42,625 nt of DNA from Candidatus Bathyarchaeota archaeon (GCA_937873375.1 CALMWK010000086.1:1-42625), one strand, 5' to 3'. Shown: positions 1 through 7,336, counted from the first letter of the stretch. The notes: a model not told the origin generated them from the sequence alone. A program made the numbers and translations.

Positions 1-85
1 CTAGTATTTGCTTTGCAACTTCCAAAAAACCAACATCATCATCAACATGCAAAACACGCAAGGTCTGATTATTCTTCAATAACAT
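1..85 (-). CDS. Response regulator receiver domain, N-terminal fragment (runs off left edge)
   Basis: Reading leftward from an ATG at 85, the 28 visible codons give MLLKNNQTLRVLHVDDDVGF and then LEVAKQIL. A hydrophobic strand followed by three consecutive Asp residues is the first beta strand and acidic pocket of a CheY-like receiver domain, which accepts phosphate from a histidine kinase. The phospho-accepting Asp, expected around residue 60, lies outside the window. The frame is open upstream to another ATG at 145, but a box A-like TTAAGTATA at about 127-135 on this strand lies inside that extension, so the start at 85 is preferred. Any output domain is unseen. Confidence 0.75.
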   Translation of the reverse strand, partial: MLLKNNQTLRVLHVDDDVGFLEVAKQIL

Positions 86-244
86 CACCGCAGTAGGAAT
101 CCGATAAAAAATTTTACAGTGAATGTTATACTTAAGGTTTGACATAAATCAAGTTAAACAAAAGCCTAAAGAGGCACAGCAAATTTTCAAGTAGCCAAAA
201 CGTTAATACCCAATACAGCCATGAATTTGTGTGAAGGAATTTTA

Positions 245-562
245 GTGAAAACAGTAATCATCAAAAACGTAAACGCGTTCCAAAATCCACATACCGTTGA
301 AGCTAAAAAAATTTACTCTACCGAAAACGCTGAAGTAATACACATGGCATTGGAGCCGGGGCAATCGTTGAAGAAGCACACAACACCCGTGAACGTGTTT
401 TTCTATATCCTCGAAGGAAAAGGCTCAGTCGAGATAGGTGAAGAAAAACAAGAAGTTGAAAAAGACACGCTGATTGATAGCCCCAAGAACATTCCTCATC
501 TGCTTAGCAACACCGGAGAAGGGCTTTTCCGGTTTTTAGTTGTTAAACTGCAAGAAAAATAG
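245..562 (+). CDS. Small single-domain cupin protein
   Basis: This 105-residue protein is one conserved beta-barrel of the Cupin_2 type. Cupin motif 1 is recognisable as GQSLKKH followed by YILEGKGSVEIG, and motif 2 as DSPKNIPHLLSNTG. Motif 1 keeps only the first His of the usual HxH pair, so metal binding may be altered. Such small cupins bind small ligands or metals; the substrate cannot be read from sequence. The frame is open from an ATG at 221, but the GTG at 245 has a Shine-Dalgarno-like GAAGGAA just upstream and begins directly at the first cupin strand, so I chose it. It is divergent from the response regulator fragment at the left edge. Confidence 0.8.
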   Translation: MKTVIIKNVNAFQNPHTVEAKKIYSTENAEVIHMALEPGQSLKKHTTPVNVFFYILEGKGSVEIGEEKQEVEKDTLIDSPKNIPHLLSNTGEGLFRFLVVKLQEK

Positions 563-709
563 GGCAGTCCATAAGTGAGCATGTTCATCGGGTACCATTA
601 TGCGTTCTTGATTATGAATAAAGATTTCATGCCAAGAACTCTTTTAACCTTCTGTAAAGAAAAATAGTTCACGGATAAACAAATCAATAATTTTCTTGAG
701 AGGAACATT

Positions 710-1042
710 TTGCCCAAACCCGTAGTATCCAATGAAGGTTTCAATAAGCTAATCGCTAAAGCATTTGACGAAAGTTTGTCCTCCTTAGGTGAGCCTTCCA
801 AAGAGGCAATCTACAAGTATTTAGACGAAACATTTAATCTCAAAAAATGGGAAATCCCCTACCGAATAGATGTTGTTGAACGGGTTATTGAAAAAATTTT
901 TGGCGTAGGTGCAAGCCCACTTGAATGTTTAATAAAGAAAAACCTGTTAAGCAAAATAGAGTCAACATGCATTTTGGTTGAACTTCCAGCCTATTTAGAC
1001 ACTGTAGCTACATACAACCGCATCAAAAAGAAGAGCCCCTAA
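710..1042 (+). CDS. Small NitrOD5-like (DUF3227-like) archaeal protein
   Basis: The 110-residue product is helical. It has a segment FDESLSSLGEPSKEAIYKYL, then an Asn/Leu-rich turn, then IEKIFGVGASPLECLIKK. This arrangement of a first helix, KEAI..YL, a spacer and a closing GxGA..E.LI.K helix resembles the NitrOD5 (DUF3227) output-type domain of archaeal proteins; this is an assignment from memory of the pattern, not a search. The start is a TTG at 710 with a strong Shine-Dalgarno sequence GAGAGGA at 698-704, five bases away. It stands alone between the cupin gene and a convergent coiled-coil gene. No enzymatic residues are evident; a regulatory or protein-binding role is inference. Confidence 0.6.
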   Translation: MPKPVVSNEGFNKLIAKAFDESLSSLGEPSKEAIYKYLDETFNLKKWEIPYRIDVVERVIEKIFGVGASPLECLIKKNLLSKIESTCILVELPAYLDTVATYNRIKKKSP

Positions 1043-1191
1043 TTTTTTACCCACAGCCGTGTATCTACGCTATAATCAGATTACTTAATTTGTCGCAGCA
1101 AAAAGTGAAATCACGGTCACAAGAGACCTCAACACAGGCTGGCAGAACCCTAAGGATACGCCTTATTGATTTGCAACTGGTTTTAGCGTAC

Positions 1192-1428
1192 CTACTTTAA
1201 TTCTTGAAGCCGCAAAAGCTTACTCTTAAACCTTGTAATATCCTGTCCCACCTGCTTCATCCTCTCAACGTAAACGTTTTCGGTGATGTTTCCATACATA
1301 AACTCCAATTCGACAGCGTGAAAACGGTCATCAATTTTGGATATTTGCGTTTCCAAATCAGAAAACATGTTTTTAAGCTGTTCGATTAACCCCTCAATCT
1401 CTTTAAACAGCGCATCATACTCAACCAT
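1192..1428 (-). CDS. Small coiled-coil protein of unknown function
   Basis: The 78-residue product is rich in Glu, Lys, Leu and Ile with heptad-like spacing (FKEIEGLIEQLKNMF, then LETQISKIDDRF, then RFKSKLLRLQELK), so it is probably an alpha-helical coiled coil. A break around YGNITENVYVERM in the middle suggests two helices folding back as a hairpin. The ATG at 1428 has GGAACGG upstream and is preferred over the GTG at 1455, which would add nine residues. It shares a divergent promoter region of about 120 bp with the phosphatidyltransferase gene at 1551. I do not recognise a family; cytosolic location is assumed because there is no hydrophobic segment. Confidence 0.6.
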   Translation of the reverse strand: MVEYDALFKEIEGLIEQLKNMFSDLETQISKIDDRFHAVELEFMYGNITENVYVERMKQVGQDITRFKSKLLRLQELK

Positions 1429-1550
1429 GATTTTCCGTTCCTGCTCAAAAAGCACTACATTTCAAGCTTTACATTGAATGCTTGTTCTTATTACGCAGAA
1501 TAAGTTTTTAAAACTTTAGAATACCTATACGATAGACGGAAGTACAGTGA

Positions 1551-2069
1551 ATGTGGGCATTCAAGAGAAACATCCCTAACGCAATAACCAGTATTCGCTT
1601 AACTGCGTTACCGTTTCTCATATGCTCCTTCAATCTTGAACTTACCTTTGTTGTTTATGCCCTGTTTCTTTTCTCAATTGGAACCGACTTTTTAGACGGA
1701 TACATCGCAAGAAAAACCCAGTCAACCTCAAAATTCGGTTCCCATCTGGATACAGCCGTTGATTTTCTTTTTATCACAGGAATGTATGGCGTCTTTATAA
1801 CCAAAGGAATGTTTCAGCCATGGATTCTTCTTCTCATAACTCTTGTTTTTGCGCAATTCATTTTAACAAATTTCTACGCAAAACAGACCATTTATGACCC
1901 AATCGGCAAGTACTACGGCAGCTTACTCTTTGGCGGAATAGGCTTAACCTTGCTTTTTCCATTGCAGATAATCTACACTATAGTCACTGTCGGAATTGTT
2001 TTTTCAACGGCGGCTGCCCTCTTAAGCCGACTAGTGTATTTCTACGCAAAGAAGCAAAAACATAACTAA
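1551..2069 (+). CDS. CDP-alcohol phosphatidyltransferase (integral membrane)
   Basis: This 172-residue membrane enzyme transfers a phosphatidyl-type group from a CDP-activated lipid to an alcohol, a step in polar lipid head-group synthesis. The full family signature DG-x2-AR-x8-G-x3-D-x3-D is present at about residues 49-71: DGYIAR, then G, then two Asp spaced by three, which hold the two metal ions. Several hydrophobic segments follow, as in the usual six-helix fold. Length is normal. Whether the acceptor is glycerol phosphate, inositol phosphate or serine cannot be told. A box A, TTTTTAAAA, lies about 40 bp before the ATG. The stop is two bases from the convergent secreted-protein gene. Confidence 0.88.
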   Translation: MWAFKRNIPNAITSIRLTALPFLICSFNLELTFVVYALFLFSIGTDFLDGYIARKTQSTSKFGSHLDTAVDFLFITGMYGVFITKGMFQPWILLLITLVFAQFILTNFYAKQTIYDPIGKYYGSLLFGGIGLTLLFPLQIIYTIVTVGIVFSTAAALLSRLVYFYAKKQKHN

Positions 2070-2070
2070 T

Positions 2071-3252
2071 TCAGCCGAAGTTCACGGTTTGGTTCCAGTA
2101 GTAAATCTGTTGATATTTACCTTCAACTGGAAACGCTGGGTCATCGTATACAATATCCAATTGCAAACCATACCTTGATAATAGTTCGCGAGAGAGTGCC
2201 CAAATTTGAGGTGATTTCTCGTCAGGTCCCCACCAACCCCAAATTCTATCTTCAGGATGGCGCATGCCCCAACCGTAATTTTTTGGCAAAACCAAAACTG
2301 CTTCTGCTTCAATTGAACCCTGAGTAACATGGGGATTTTTCACTACATTATGCCAAAATTGTTCCAGCGCCTCAAAATGCTCATCAGTCATTACGCCATA
2401 ATCGTTGCCGTCTATTGTTGGATAATTAAAGATTACAATGTATTTTGCGCCTGCGTCGTAAGCGCTTTGCATTTGGTGATAGATGTTTTCGCCAGTGTCC
2501 AAGAACGGTGGTTGGCCATACTTCCAGGTTATAATTGCGCCCCAAGTTTTGTTCTGTAAGTGTGCGGCTCCCCGTACCATGGCAATATCTTGTTCCATAG
2601 TGTGGTTCCAGCCTATTTGGGCAAGTACAACGTCGTATCCTGCCAAGTAGTCAAACCAGTAGAGGGCATAGTCTGAAACGAAAACGTCCAGAGTGCTGTT
2701 TTTTGCAGTTATAAAACCTCGGTCGAATTCTTTGAAACCACTGGTATACAGGTTGGCTATGGAATCATAAGTTAAGTCTGCGTATGTAGCATTTCTGGGT
2801 AATATGTCGTCTTCAGTCCAATTGTAGTCAATGTATATGCCTCCGGGCTCATCATAGAGGTACACACCTAAAACTTTCTCACCCCAACGTTCTTGCGCAT
2901 TGTTAAGCCGAGATAGCCGCCAAAGCAAGTTTTTCTCCTGTAAAATTCTTGGAGTGAGGTCACCAAAATAAACAACAATGCTCAAACCTGAATTAACCGC
3001 GTAATCACATATCTCATTTGTTGCTGTTTCATTTTCACTAATTGGACCTGACTGTAAAACAAACAGGTTAGTGTACGTTTTCGCCCTGTCAATTAGCAGT
3101 TTTGCTTCTGCTGTGGTGTTTCCGCAGAATGCGACGCCAACGTAACACTGTTCTTTGTTTTCGGGTGCACTTGTCGAATATGTTTGTGCGAAGAACGCAA
3201 TGGCTGAAACCGAAAGCAACAAAACCAATGCAACCGCTAACGCTTTTTTCAA
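2071..3252 (-). CDS. Secreted glycosylatable protein, possible glycoside-hydrolase-like TIM barrel
   Basis: The 393-residue product begins with a positively charged tip and hydrophobic core (MKKALAVALVLLLSVSAIAF), a typical signal peptide. At least eight N-x-S/T sequons (NTT, NET, NWT, NAT, NST, NHT, NKT, NQT) suggest an N-glycosylated surface protein. The middle has short beta-strand/helix alternation with LFVLQSG, GVYLYDEPGG and YIVIFNYP, which resembles a (beta/alpha)8 glycosidase-like barrel with an acidic DEP loop. The Trp-rich C-terminal part (IWGWWGPDEKSP) could bind sugar. I cannot name a family or substrate. The start is a TTG at 3252; no other start fits the signal peptide. An 8-bp inverted repeat lies 29 bp upstream (3281-3304). 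Confidence 0.75.
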   Translation of the reverse strand: MKKALAVALVLLLSVSAIAFFAQTYSTSAPENKEQCYVGVAFCGNTTAEAKLLIDRAKTYTNLFVLQSGPISENETATNEICDYAVNSGLSIVVYFGDLTPRILQEKNLLWRLSRLNNAQERWGEKVLGVYLYDEPGGIYIDYNWTEDDILPRNATYADLTYDSIANLYTSGFKEFDRGFITAKNSTLDVFVSDYALYWFDYLAGYDVVLAQIGWNHTMEQDIAMVRGAAHLQNKTWGAIITWKYGQPPFLDTGENIYHQMQSAYDAGAKYIVIFNYPTIDGNDYGVMTDEHFEALEQFWHNVVKNPHVTQGSIEAEAVLVLPKNYGWGMRHPEDRIWGWWGPDEKSPQIWALSRELLSRYGLQLDIVYDDPAFPVEGKYQQIYYWNQTVNFG

Positions 3253-3280
3253 TCGGCAAATGCAGCTCCATCAAACTGTA

Positions 3281-3304
3281 GTAAACATGGTTACTTATGT
3301 TTAC
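3281..3304. promoter_or_regulatory. Perfect 8-bp inverted repeat, candidate operator of the secreted-protein gene
   Basis: GTAAACAT at 3281-3288 and ATGTTTAC at 3297-3304 are exact reverse complements with an 8-bp spacer, giving a 24-bp dyad. The spacer itself adds a third half-site-like GTTAC. It sits in the region where the promoter of the secreted-protein gene (TTG at 3252) should lie, so a repressor bound here could cover the promoter. No regulator gene is adjacent. Confidence 0.45.
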
Positions 3305-3347
3305 CAACTATTTGGTTGCAGACACATATCTTTTTTGTCAGGATACT

Positions 3348-3644
3348 TCACGCGGTTGTTTGTGCATGTAATTTTTTGCGTTTTTTCATCATCTTTTTGA
3401 AGCTTAACGCAAAAACCATGAACCAGAATACAAGCGTAATTAACCCCAACACAAAACTCACATAATTCGCCATAAACAAGAACCCCACTTCAAAACCAAT
3501 GATTGCCACAAACGTCAAAAAAGTCCCGCTAACACTAAACCCCTTCAGAACATTTCTGTCTTTTAGCACGGCGCGCATCAGAAGCAAAACCGCAACAAGA
3601 TTCACTGCATTACCAAAATTCATTGCAGCATCAACAGCATTCAT
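3348..3644 (-). CDS. Three-helix small membrane protein
   Basis: The 98-residue product has three hydrophobic segments: around residues 10-25 (NLVAVLLLMRAVL), 38-60 (FLTFVAIIGFEVGFLFM) and 62-85 (FVLGLITLVFWFMVF). A basic tail KKMMKKRKK follows and should stay cytoplasmic. The start ATG at 3644 has GAAGGATAG six bases upstream. Three helices in about 100 residues, with a polar Lys/Ser-rich loop after the first, recall half-transporters of the SemiSWEET type, but I see no diagnostic PQ motif, so this is only a size and topology comparison. It is followed by the secreted-protein gene on the same strand after 95 bp; co-transcription is possible. Confidence 0.6.
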   Translation of the reverse strand: MNAVDAAMNFGNAVNLVAVLLLMRAVLKDRNVLKGFSVSGTFLTFVAIIGFEVGFLFMANYVSFVLGLITLVFWFMVFALSFKKMMKKRKKLHAQTTA

Positions 3645-3916
3645 AATGGTCTATCCTTCAGGTAGGTTCATATTGATTTTTATTCTGCCTTAAATTGCTG
3701 CCGATAAGCAACAAAAATTTCCAACAAATAAATTAACACTGGCTCGGAGTTGGTAAGTTATGCACCGTTTTGGCATAAGCCATCAAAAAAGAGGACTGCC
3801 AATATAGAAGGTAATTGCATATGCATTAAATTATGAGCTATATACGTAAGTGAACAGATACTAATTGTGGTTAAACATAAAATTTGGTGAGCGCCGTACA
3901 ATTAGTGTAAAAATAT

Positions 3917-5161
3917 GTGAGGGAAGAAGAGTTGACAAACGAAAAAAGAATTACACCTAAGAAAGCGACAGACCACGAACAGACTTTTCTCAAGGCGCTG
4001 AGTAGCAGCATAATTGATTCAATTAGCGACGAACTTTTAGTTATTGATCCCACTGACTACAGAATAGTGAAAGCAAACCAAGCATTATTGACTCGGTTGA
4101 AACTGCACGAAAAAGATGTGCTTGGACAAACTTGTTATAAAGTAACCCATCACGCATCCGAACCGTGTAAACCGCCTCAAGATATTTGCCCCATTCAAGA
4201 ACTAGTGCAAACGGGTAAATCCGTCACTGTTGAACACATCCATTTTGACAAAGACAATAAAAAATTCTATGTAGAAATAACCACTCATCCAATTAAGAAC
4301 CGCGAGGGTAAAACCATTCTTATAACTCATATTGCAAAGGACATCACCCAAAAAAAGCAGATGCAGGAAGAACTTCTAAAATCGGAAAGACTTGCTGTCG
4401 TTGGAGAGTTAGCGCTCCAATTAGCCAATGACCTGAGGAACCCTTTGCAAGCTATAAACAGTGCAACATACTGGCTCAAAAAAGAGTGTGCCCATCTTCA
4501 AAGCTCGCCTAAAGGGACAGAAATATTGAGTGCCATAGGTGATTCAGTAAAATACGCTGACAAACTTGTAGAAGGTTTGCTCGATTTTGCATCGACAAAA
4601 AGGCCTCAGCTTAAGAAAGTTGATGTTAACATCGTAATTAAGGAGACCTTGGCGCAAGTTGAAGCACCAAAGGAAGTGAACATAATCACTGAGCTGGGTA
4701 ACCTTCCTCAAATAGAAGCAGACGCGAACATGTTGAAACGGGTTTTTCTGAACTTAACTGTGAATGGAATACAGGCAATGGTGAAAGGGGGAACGCTGCG
4801 GGTTTCAACTATCAAAAACAAAGGTTTTGTGGAAGCCAACTTCAAAGACACAGGCATCGGTATCCAAAGAGAAAAATTGGACAAAATATTCAAACCGCTC
4901 TTTAGCACTAAATCTAAAGGCATGGGACTCGGTTTAGCTATTTCCAAGAGACTCATAGAAGCGCACGGAGGAAGCATCTCCGTAGAAAGTGAAGTCACAA
5001 AAGGAACAGTTTTCACTGTTAAGCTGCCCATGGTCCAACCCGAATTGAAACGTTCCTCCAATATAGGGTCTAATATTCTTGTGGTAGACAATAAGGAAGA
5101 CATACTCGAAAAGGTTAAAAAATTAATTCAAGAGAAAAAGCAAACCAAAAACAGGACATAG
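3917..5161 (+). CDS. PAS histidine-kinase-like protein lacking the phosphoacceptor His, with a receiver stub
   Basis: The 414-residue protein has a PAS domain (about 30-148), a dimerisation/phosphoacceptor region (about 150-225), a HATPase_c domain (about 255-375) and a short tail. The PAS domain holds three Cys (73, 84, 91) that could bind a ligand or sense redox state. In the H-box the usual AHExRNP reads ANDLRNP: codon AAT at 4427-4429 puts Asn171 where the phosphorylated His should be. The ATP-binding half looks intact (N-box NLTVNGIQAM, DTGIGI, GMGLGL). The last 35 residues contain ILVVDNKEDILEKVKKL, the first strand and helix of a receiver domain, then stop. It therefore looks like a pseudokinase, perhaps an allosteric partner of another kinase. 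The start is GTG at 3917; TTAAACATAAAAT about 40 bp upstream may be box A. Confidence 0.85.
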   Translation: MREEELTNEKRITPKKATDHEQTFLKALSSSIIDSISDELLVIDPTDYRIVKANQALLTRLKLHEKDVLGQTCYKVTHHASEPCKPPQDICPIQELVQTGKSVTVEHIHFDKDNKKFYVEITTHPIKNREGKTILITHIAKDITQKKQMQEELLKSERLAVVGELALQLANDLRNPLQAINSATYWLKKECAHLQSSPKGTEILSAIGDSVKYADKLVEGLLDFASTKRPQLKKVDVNIVIKETLAQVEAPKEVNIITELGNLPQIEADANMLKRVFLNLTVNGIQAMVKGGTLRVSTIKNKGFVEANFKDTGIGIQREKLDKIFKPLFSTKSKGMGLGLAISKRLIEAHGGSISVESEVTKGTVFTVKLPMVQPELKRSSNIGSNILVVDNKEDILEKVKKLIQEKKQTKNRT

Positions 5162-5220
5162 TTGTGACACTAATAATCTGTCGGCACCACAAAACCTGTA
5201 TGCTACTTTTTTATTAGGAA

Positions 5221-5352
5221 GCCAAGATGCTTTGGCGGACCACAGTTCTTGGCGTGACACGCAAAGAGGGACAGTGTTTTTCGAGAGGGTTGGGCTAAGG
5301 AGCCTCCGCGTCTTGCCAAGGGTGACCCGCCAAAGCGCAGGCACGCATGCGT
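5221..5352. ncRNA. Nested inverted repeats in a 375-bp gene-free gap, candidate structured RNA
   Basis: The gap 5162-5536 has no convincing gene. Within it GCTTTGGCGG (5229-5238) pairs perfectly with CCGCCAAAGC (5327-5336). Stacked inside are ACC (5239-5241) with GGT (5321-5323) and CTTGGC (5248-5253) with GCCAAG (5315-5320), leaving a 3-nt bulge on one side and a 6-nt bulge on the other. Two small hairpins fit the interior: ACAC/GTGT (5257-5260 with 5274-5277) and GGCT-AAGG-AGCC (5293-5304). A perfect 10-bp palindrome ACGCATGCGT follows at 5343-5352. Strand is unknown. It shows none of the conserved motifs of tRNA, SRP RNA, RNase P RNA or H/ACA guide RNA that I can recognise. The remainder to 5536 is AT-rich with nothing evident. 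Confidence 0.35.
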
Positions 5353-5536
5353 TGGGTTGTTATTCCCTGAACCTTTGTTCTTTGTTTAGAGTTAAATGGG
5401 TTTTCGACTGTGTTTTTGTACTTCGAAGTTTAAAAAAATCTGAAAAATGGCCAAAAAACGGTGAACGCCTCGAAAACTCAAAGGAGAACCTCTTCTTTTC
5501 TAAGTATACCGAAGAATTTTATGAGAGCATCGAAGT

Positions 5537-5887
5537 TTATGTGTATTCTCTGAAGGTGTGGCTGCATTTTGTGCAGCGGAAGAATTGCGTTGACGCTTCA
5601 TCACCGCCACGTGTTTGCACTTGCCAAACGTAGCATAGGTGGTTCCCGCATTTTGGGCATTCCATTTTGAGAGTGGGCATGGTGCTTACTTCTTGCTCTT
5701 TCGGAATAACGGTCACAACTTCTTGATGACTATGCTTGATGACTTTGCCTGCTCCGGCTTCAACCCTGTCGCAAGCTTCGGACTTTACATAATCACATTT
5801 GCTACAGGCAAGCACTACCGAGACGCCGGTGCTTGTTTCAGTTTTTTTCGGCCTCAGAACAGAACCGCATTCTGGACAAAATTCCAT
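5537..5887 (-). CDS. tfs: Transcription factor S (TFIIS-like RNA polymerase cleavage factor)
   Basis: The 116-residue protein has two zinc ribbons. The N-terminal ribbon uses C4, C7, C28 and C31; the C-terminal TFIIS-type ribbon uses C77, C80, C105 and C108. The acidic pair D96-E97 within TRGGDEAST is the catalytic element that inserts into the RNA polymerase funnel and stimulates cleavage of backtracked transcripts. The architecture matches archaeal TFS of 100-115 residues. The frame is open from a GTG at 5902, but the ATG at 5887 gives the normal MEFCPECG beginning and has GTGGAAG upstream. A box A ATATAAGT at about 5951-5958 suggests its own promoter, separate from nikR upstream on the same strand. 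Confidence 0.92.
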   Translation of the reverse strand: MEFCPECGSVLRPKKTETSTGVSVVLACSKCDYVKSEACDRVEAGAGKVIKHSHQEVVTVIPKEQEVSTMPTLKMECPKCGNHLCYVWQVQTRGGDEASTQFFRCTKCSHTFREYT

Positions 5888-6069
5888 ACTATAAACTTCC
5901 ACTATTCCTTATTTGGACACTGTTGTCTCTTTTTTGAAAGGCGTAACATGATATAAGTATGACTCTTCTAAACGTAACACCTCATGTAGCATGTGGAGAA
6001 TCAGAATAGCCATCTTTTGAATAATCCCTGAATTGCTGTCGGGTGTGATGATAGCGCTAAGTGTTTTTT

Positions 6070-6456
6070 TTAAAGTAGCGTTACTTTGACTTCTGAGATT
6101 TGCTTGTTTGCTTTTAAGGCTTGGATAAGTGACTTTATTGTTTGGGCTTCGCCTTTGGCTACGATGATTTCTACGCATGAATCGGCATCAACGTGCATGT
6201 GGAGAAACGTGAGAACAGTGCTGCTGTAGTTGTGTTGGAGGTCGGTTATTTGCCCGCGTCGGGCGTCTCGTTGGTAGATGAGTGTTATGGTGACCGCGAT
6301 TCTGCCTGTGAGGTCTTCAAGTTTTTTGCCCTCTGACAGGTATGCTCTAAGGGCTTGTCTGACGATTTCGGAGCGGTTAGCGAAACCTTGCTGGCGGATG
6401 TATTCGTCGATTTTTTCTAGCATGCTTTTTGGGATGGATATGCTTATGATGCTCAT
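6070..6456 (-). CDS. nikR: NikR-type nickel-responsive ribbon-helix-helix regulator
   Basis: The 128-residue protein has an N-terminal ribbon-helix-helix DNA-binding domain (ISISIPKSMLEKIDEYI, then NRSEIVRQALRAYL) and a C-terminal ACT-like metal domain. The four nickel ligands of the family are all there: H75, H86, H88 and C94 in LQHN, LHMHV and DSC, offset by one from the Escherichia coli residues 76, 87, 89 and 95. NikR tetramers bind Ni and then repress target promoters. The open frame continues upstream to 6621, but the hydrophobic Asn/Phe-rich extension is unlike NikR and overlaps the divergent gene, so the ATG at 6456 is used. It is divergent from a ZIP permease, its probable target; the intervening 100 bp would hold the operator. 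Confidence 0.9.
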   Translation of the reverse strand: MSIISISIPKSMLEKIDEYIRQQGFANRSEIVRQALRAYLSEGKKLEDLTGRIAVTITLIYQRDARRGQITDLQHNYSSTVLTFLHMHVDADSCVEIIVAKGEAQTIKSLIQALKANKQISEVKVTLL

Positions 6457-6556
6457 ACAGTTATTAAGAATCTTGTTGTAGACATATAAGCTTTTATTAA
6501 AAAATAGAAAAAAGTTAATAAATACTGGTGCCGCAACAACCTGCCGAGAAACCAAA
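6457..6556. promoter_or_regulatory. Divergent nikR/ZIP promoter region with candidate operator
   Basis: The 100-bp spacer holds both promoters. GTTAATAAATA at 6514-6524 is a good box A for the ZIP gene (ATG 6557), and GCTTATATG read leftward around 6482-6490 is one for nikR (ATG 6456). TTATTAA at 6494-6500 and TTAATAA at 6515-6521 form an inverted repeat with a 14-bp spacer, and a further TTATTAA lies at 6461-6467. A second, wider dyad is TTGTTG (6473-6478) with CAACAA (6534-6539). Either could be a NikR site; the classical E. coli half-sites GTATGA/TCATAC are not present as such. Confidence 0.55.
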
Positions 6557-7306
6557 ATGCTTGAGTGGGTATTCAGCTTAGTCAGCGTCACATTGGTCAG
6601 CTTAATTTCTTTAGTAGGCATAGCAGCGCTATGGCTGAATGATAAAACCCTGCAAAAAATACTCCTCTACTTGGTCAGCTTCTCTGCTGGAAGTTTGTTC
6701 GGCGACGCATTCATCCACCTCATCCCAGAAGCAATCGAAACAAGTGTACCAATTGCGTCGGTGTCCCTGCTCATCCTTTTCGGTATCCTTTTTTCATTTA
6801 TAATGGAACGTTTTCTGCAATGGAGACACTGCCACATACCAACCTCCAGCGCGCATCCTCACTCGTTTGCCTACATGAACCTATTCGGAGACGCCATCCA
6901 CAATTTAATTGACGGGTTGATAATTGGCGGCAGCTATCTGGTAAGCATCCCGGTCGGCGTAGCTACAACTCTGGCAGTGATATTTCATGAGATTCCCCAA
7001 GAACTCGGCGATTTCGGCGTTCTAGTCTATGGTGGTTTCACAAAGAGGAAGGCGCTTTGGTTCAACTTTTTAACTGCTTTAACGGCAATTGTGGGTGCCT
7101 TAATTGCCCTTGCGTTGGGTTCCTTAATGGAGGGCTTCTCTCAGTTAGTGATACCTTTTGCTGCGGGGAACTTCATCTACATCGCAGGCTCCGATTTGAT
7201 TCCTGAACTGCGCAAGGATACACCTGAACTGAAAAAGTCTGCTTTGCAGATGGTGTGTATTGTTGGCGGTGTTTTGATAATGTTGCTGCTTTTGCTGCTT
7301 GAGTAA
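6557..7306 (+). CDS. ZIP-family metal permease
   Basis: This 249-residue inner-membrane protein has about eight hydrophobic segments and the two hallmark metal-site helices of ZIP transporters: GDAIHNLIDGLIIG at about residues 113-126 and VIFHEIPQELGDFGVL at about 141-156. Their His, Asn, Asp and Glu side chains form the binuclear transport site. A cytoplasmic His-containing loop (RHCHIP, then SAHPHSF) precedes them. ZIP proteins import divalent Zn, Fe, Mn, Co or Ni. Divergent pairing with nikR suggests that nickel, or a metal whose uptake is tuned by nickel, is relevant; this is inference. Box A lies at 6514-6524, so the leader is only about 10 bases. Confidence 0.9.
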   Translation: MLEWVFSLVSVTLVSLISLVGIAALWLNDKTLQKILLYLVSFSAGSLFGDAFIHLIPEAIETSVPIASVSLLILFGILFSFIMERFLQWRHCHIPTSSAHPHSFAYMNLFGDAIHNLIDGLIIGGSYLVSIPVGVATTLAVIFHEIPQELGDFGVLVYGGFTKRKALWFNFLTALTAIVGALIALALGSLMEGFSQLVIPFAAGNFIYIAGSDLIPELRKDTPELKKSALQMVCIVGGVLIMLLLLLLE

Positions 7307-7336
7307 GCTTCGCCGCAACTTTCTCGATTGATGTTC

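Noticed and set aside
598-801. Frame of 67 codons opposite the NitrOD5-like gene
   Set aside because: It overlaps a gene with a strong ribosome site and has no recognisable features.
3816-3825. Palindrome TGCATATGCA upstream of the kinase-like gene
   Set aside because: A 10-bp AT-rich palindrome is expected by chance in a window this size, and it does not extend beyond the core.
5221-5352. tRNA, SRP RNA, RNase P RNA or H/ACA guide RNA
   Set aside because: No T-loop sequence, no SRP helix-8 motif, no RNase P core motif and no ACA box after the lower stem could be found.
5232-5633. Frame of 133 codons on the + strand over the inverted-repeat region
   Set aside because: It runs through the nested repeats and into the antisense of transcription factor S; composition is erratic and it has no ribosome site.
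5909-6178. Frame on the - strand between nikR and transcription factor S, ending in MAILILHMLHEVLRLEESYL and 14 more residues
   Set aside because: Most of it overlaps nikR in another frame and the box A of transcription factor S falls inside it. A real 34-residue peptide cannot be excluded, but nothing supports it.
6457-6621. N-terminal extension of NikR
   Set aside because: The extra 55 residues are unlike the family, contain both divergent promoters and overlap the ZIP start.
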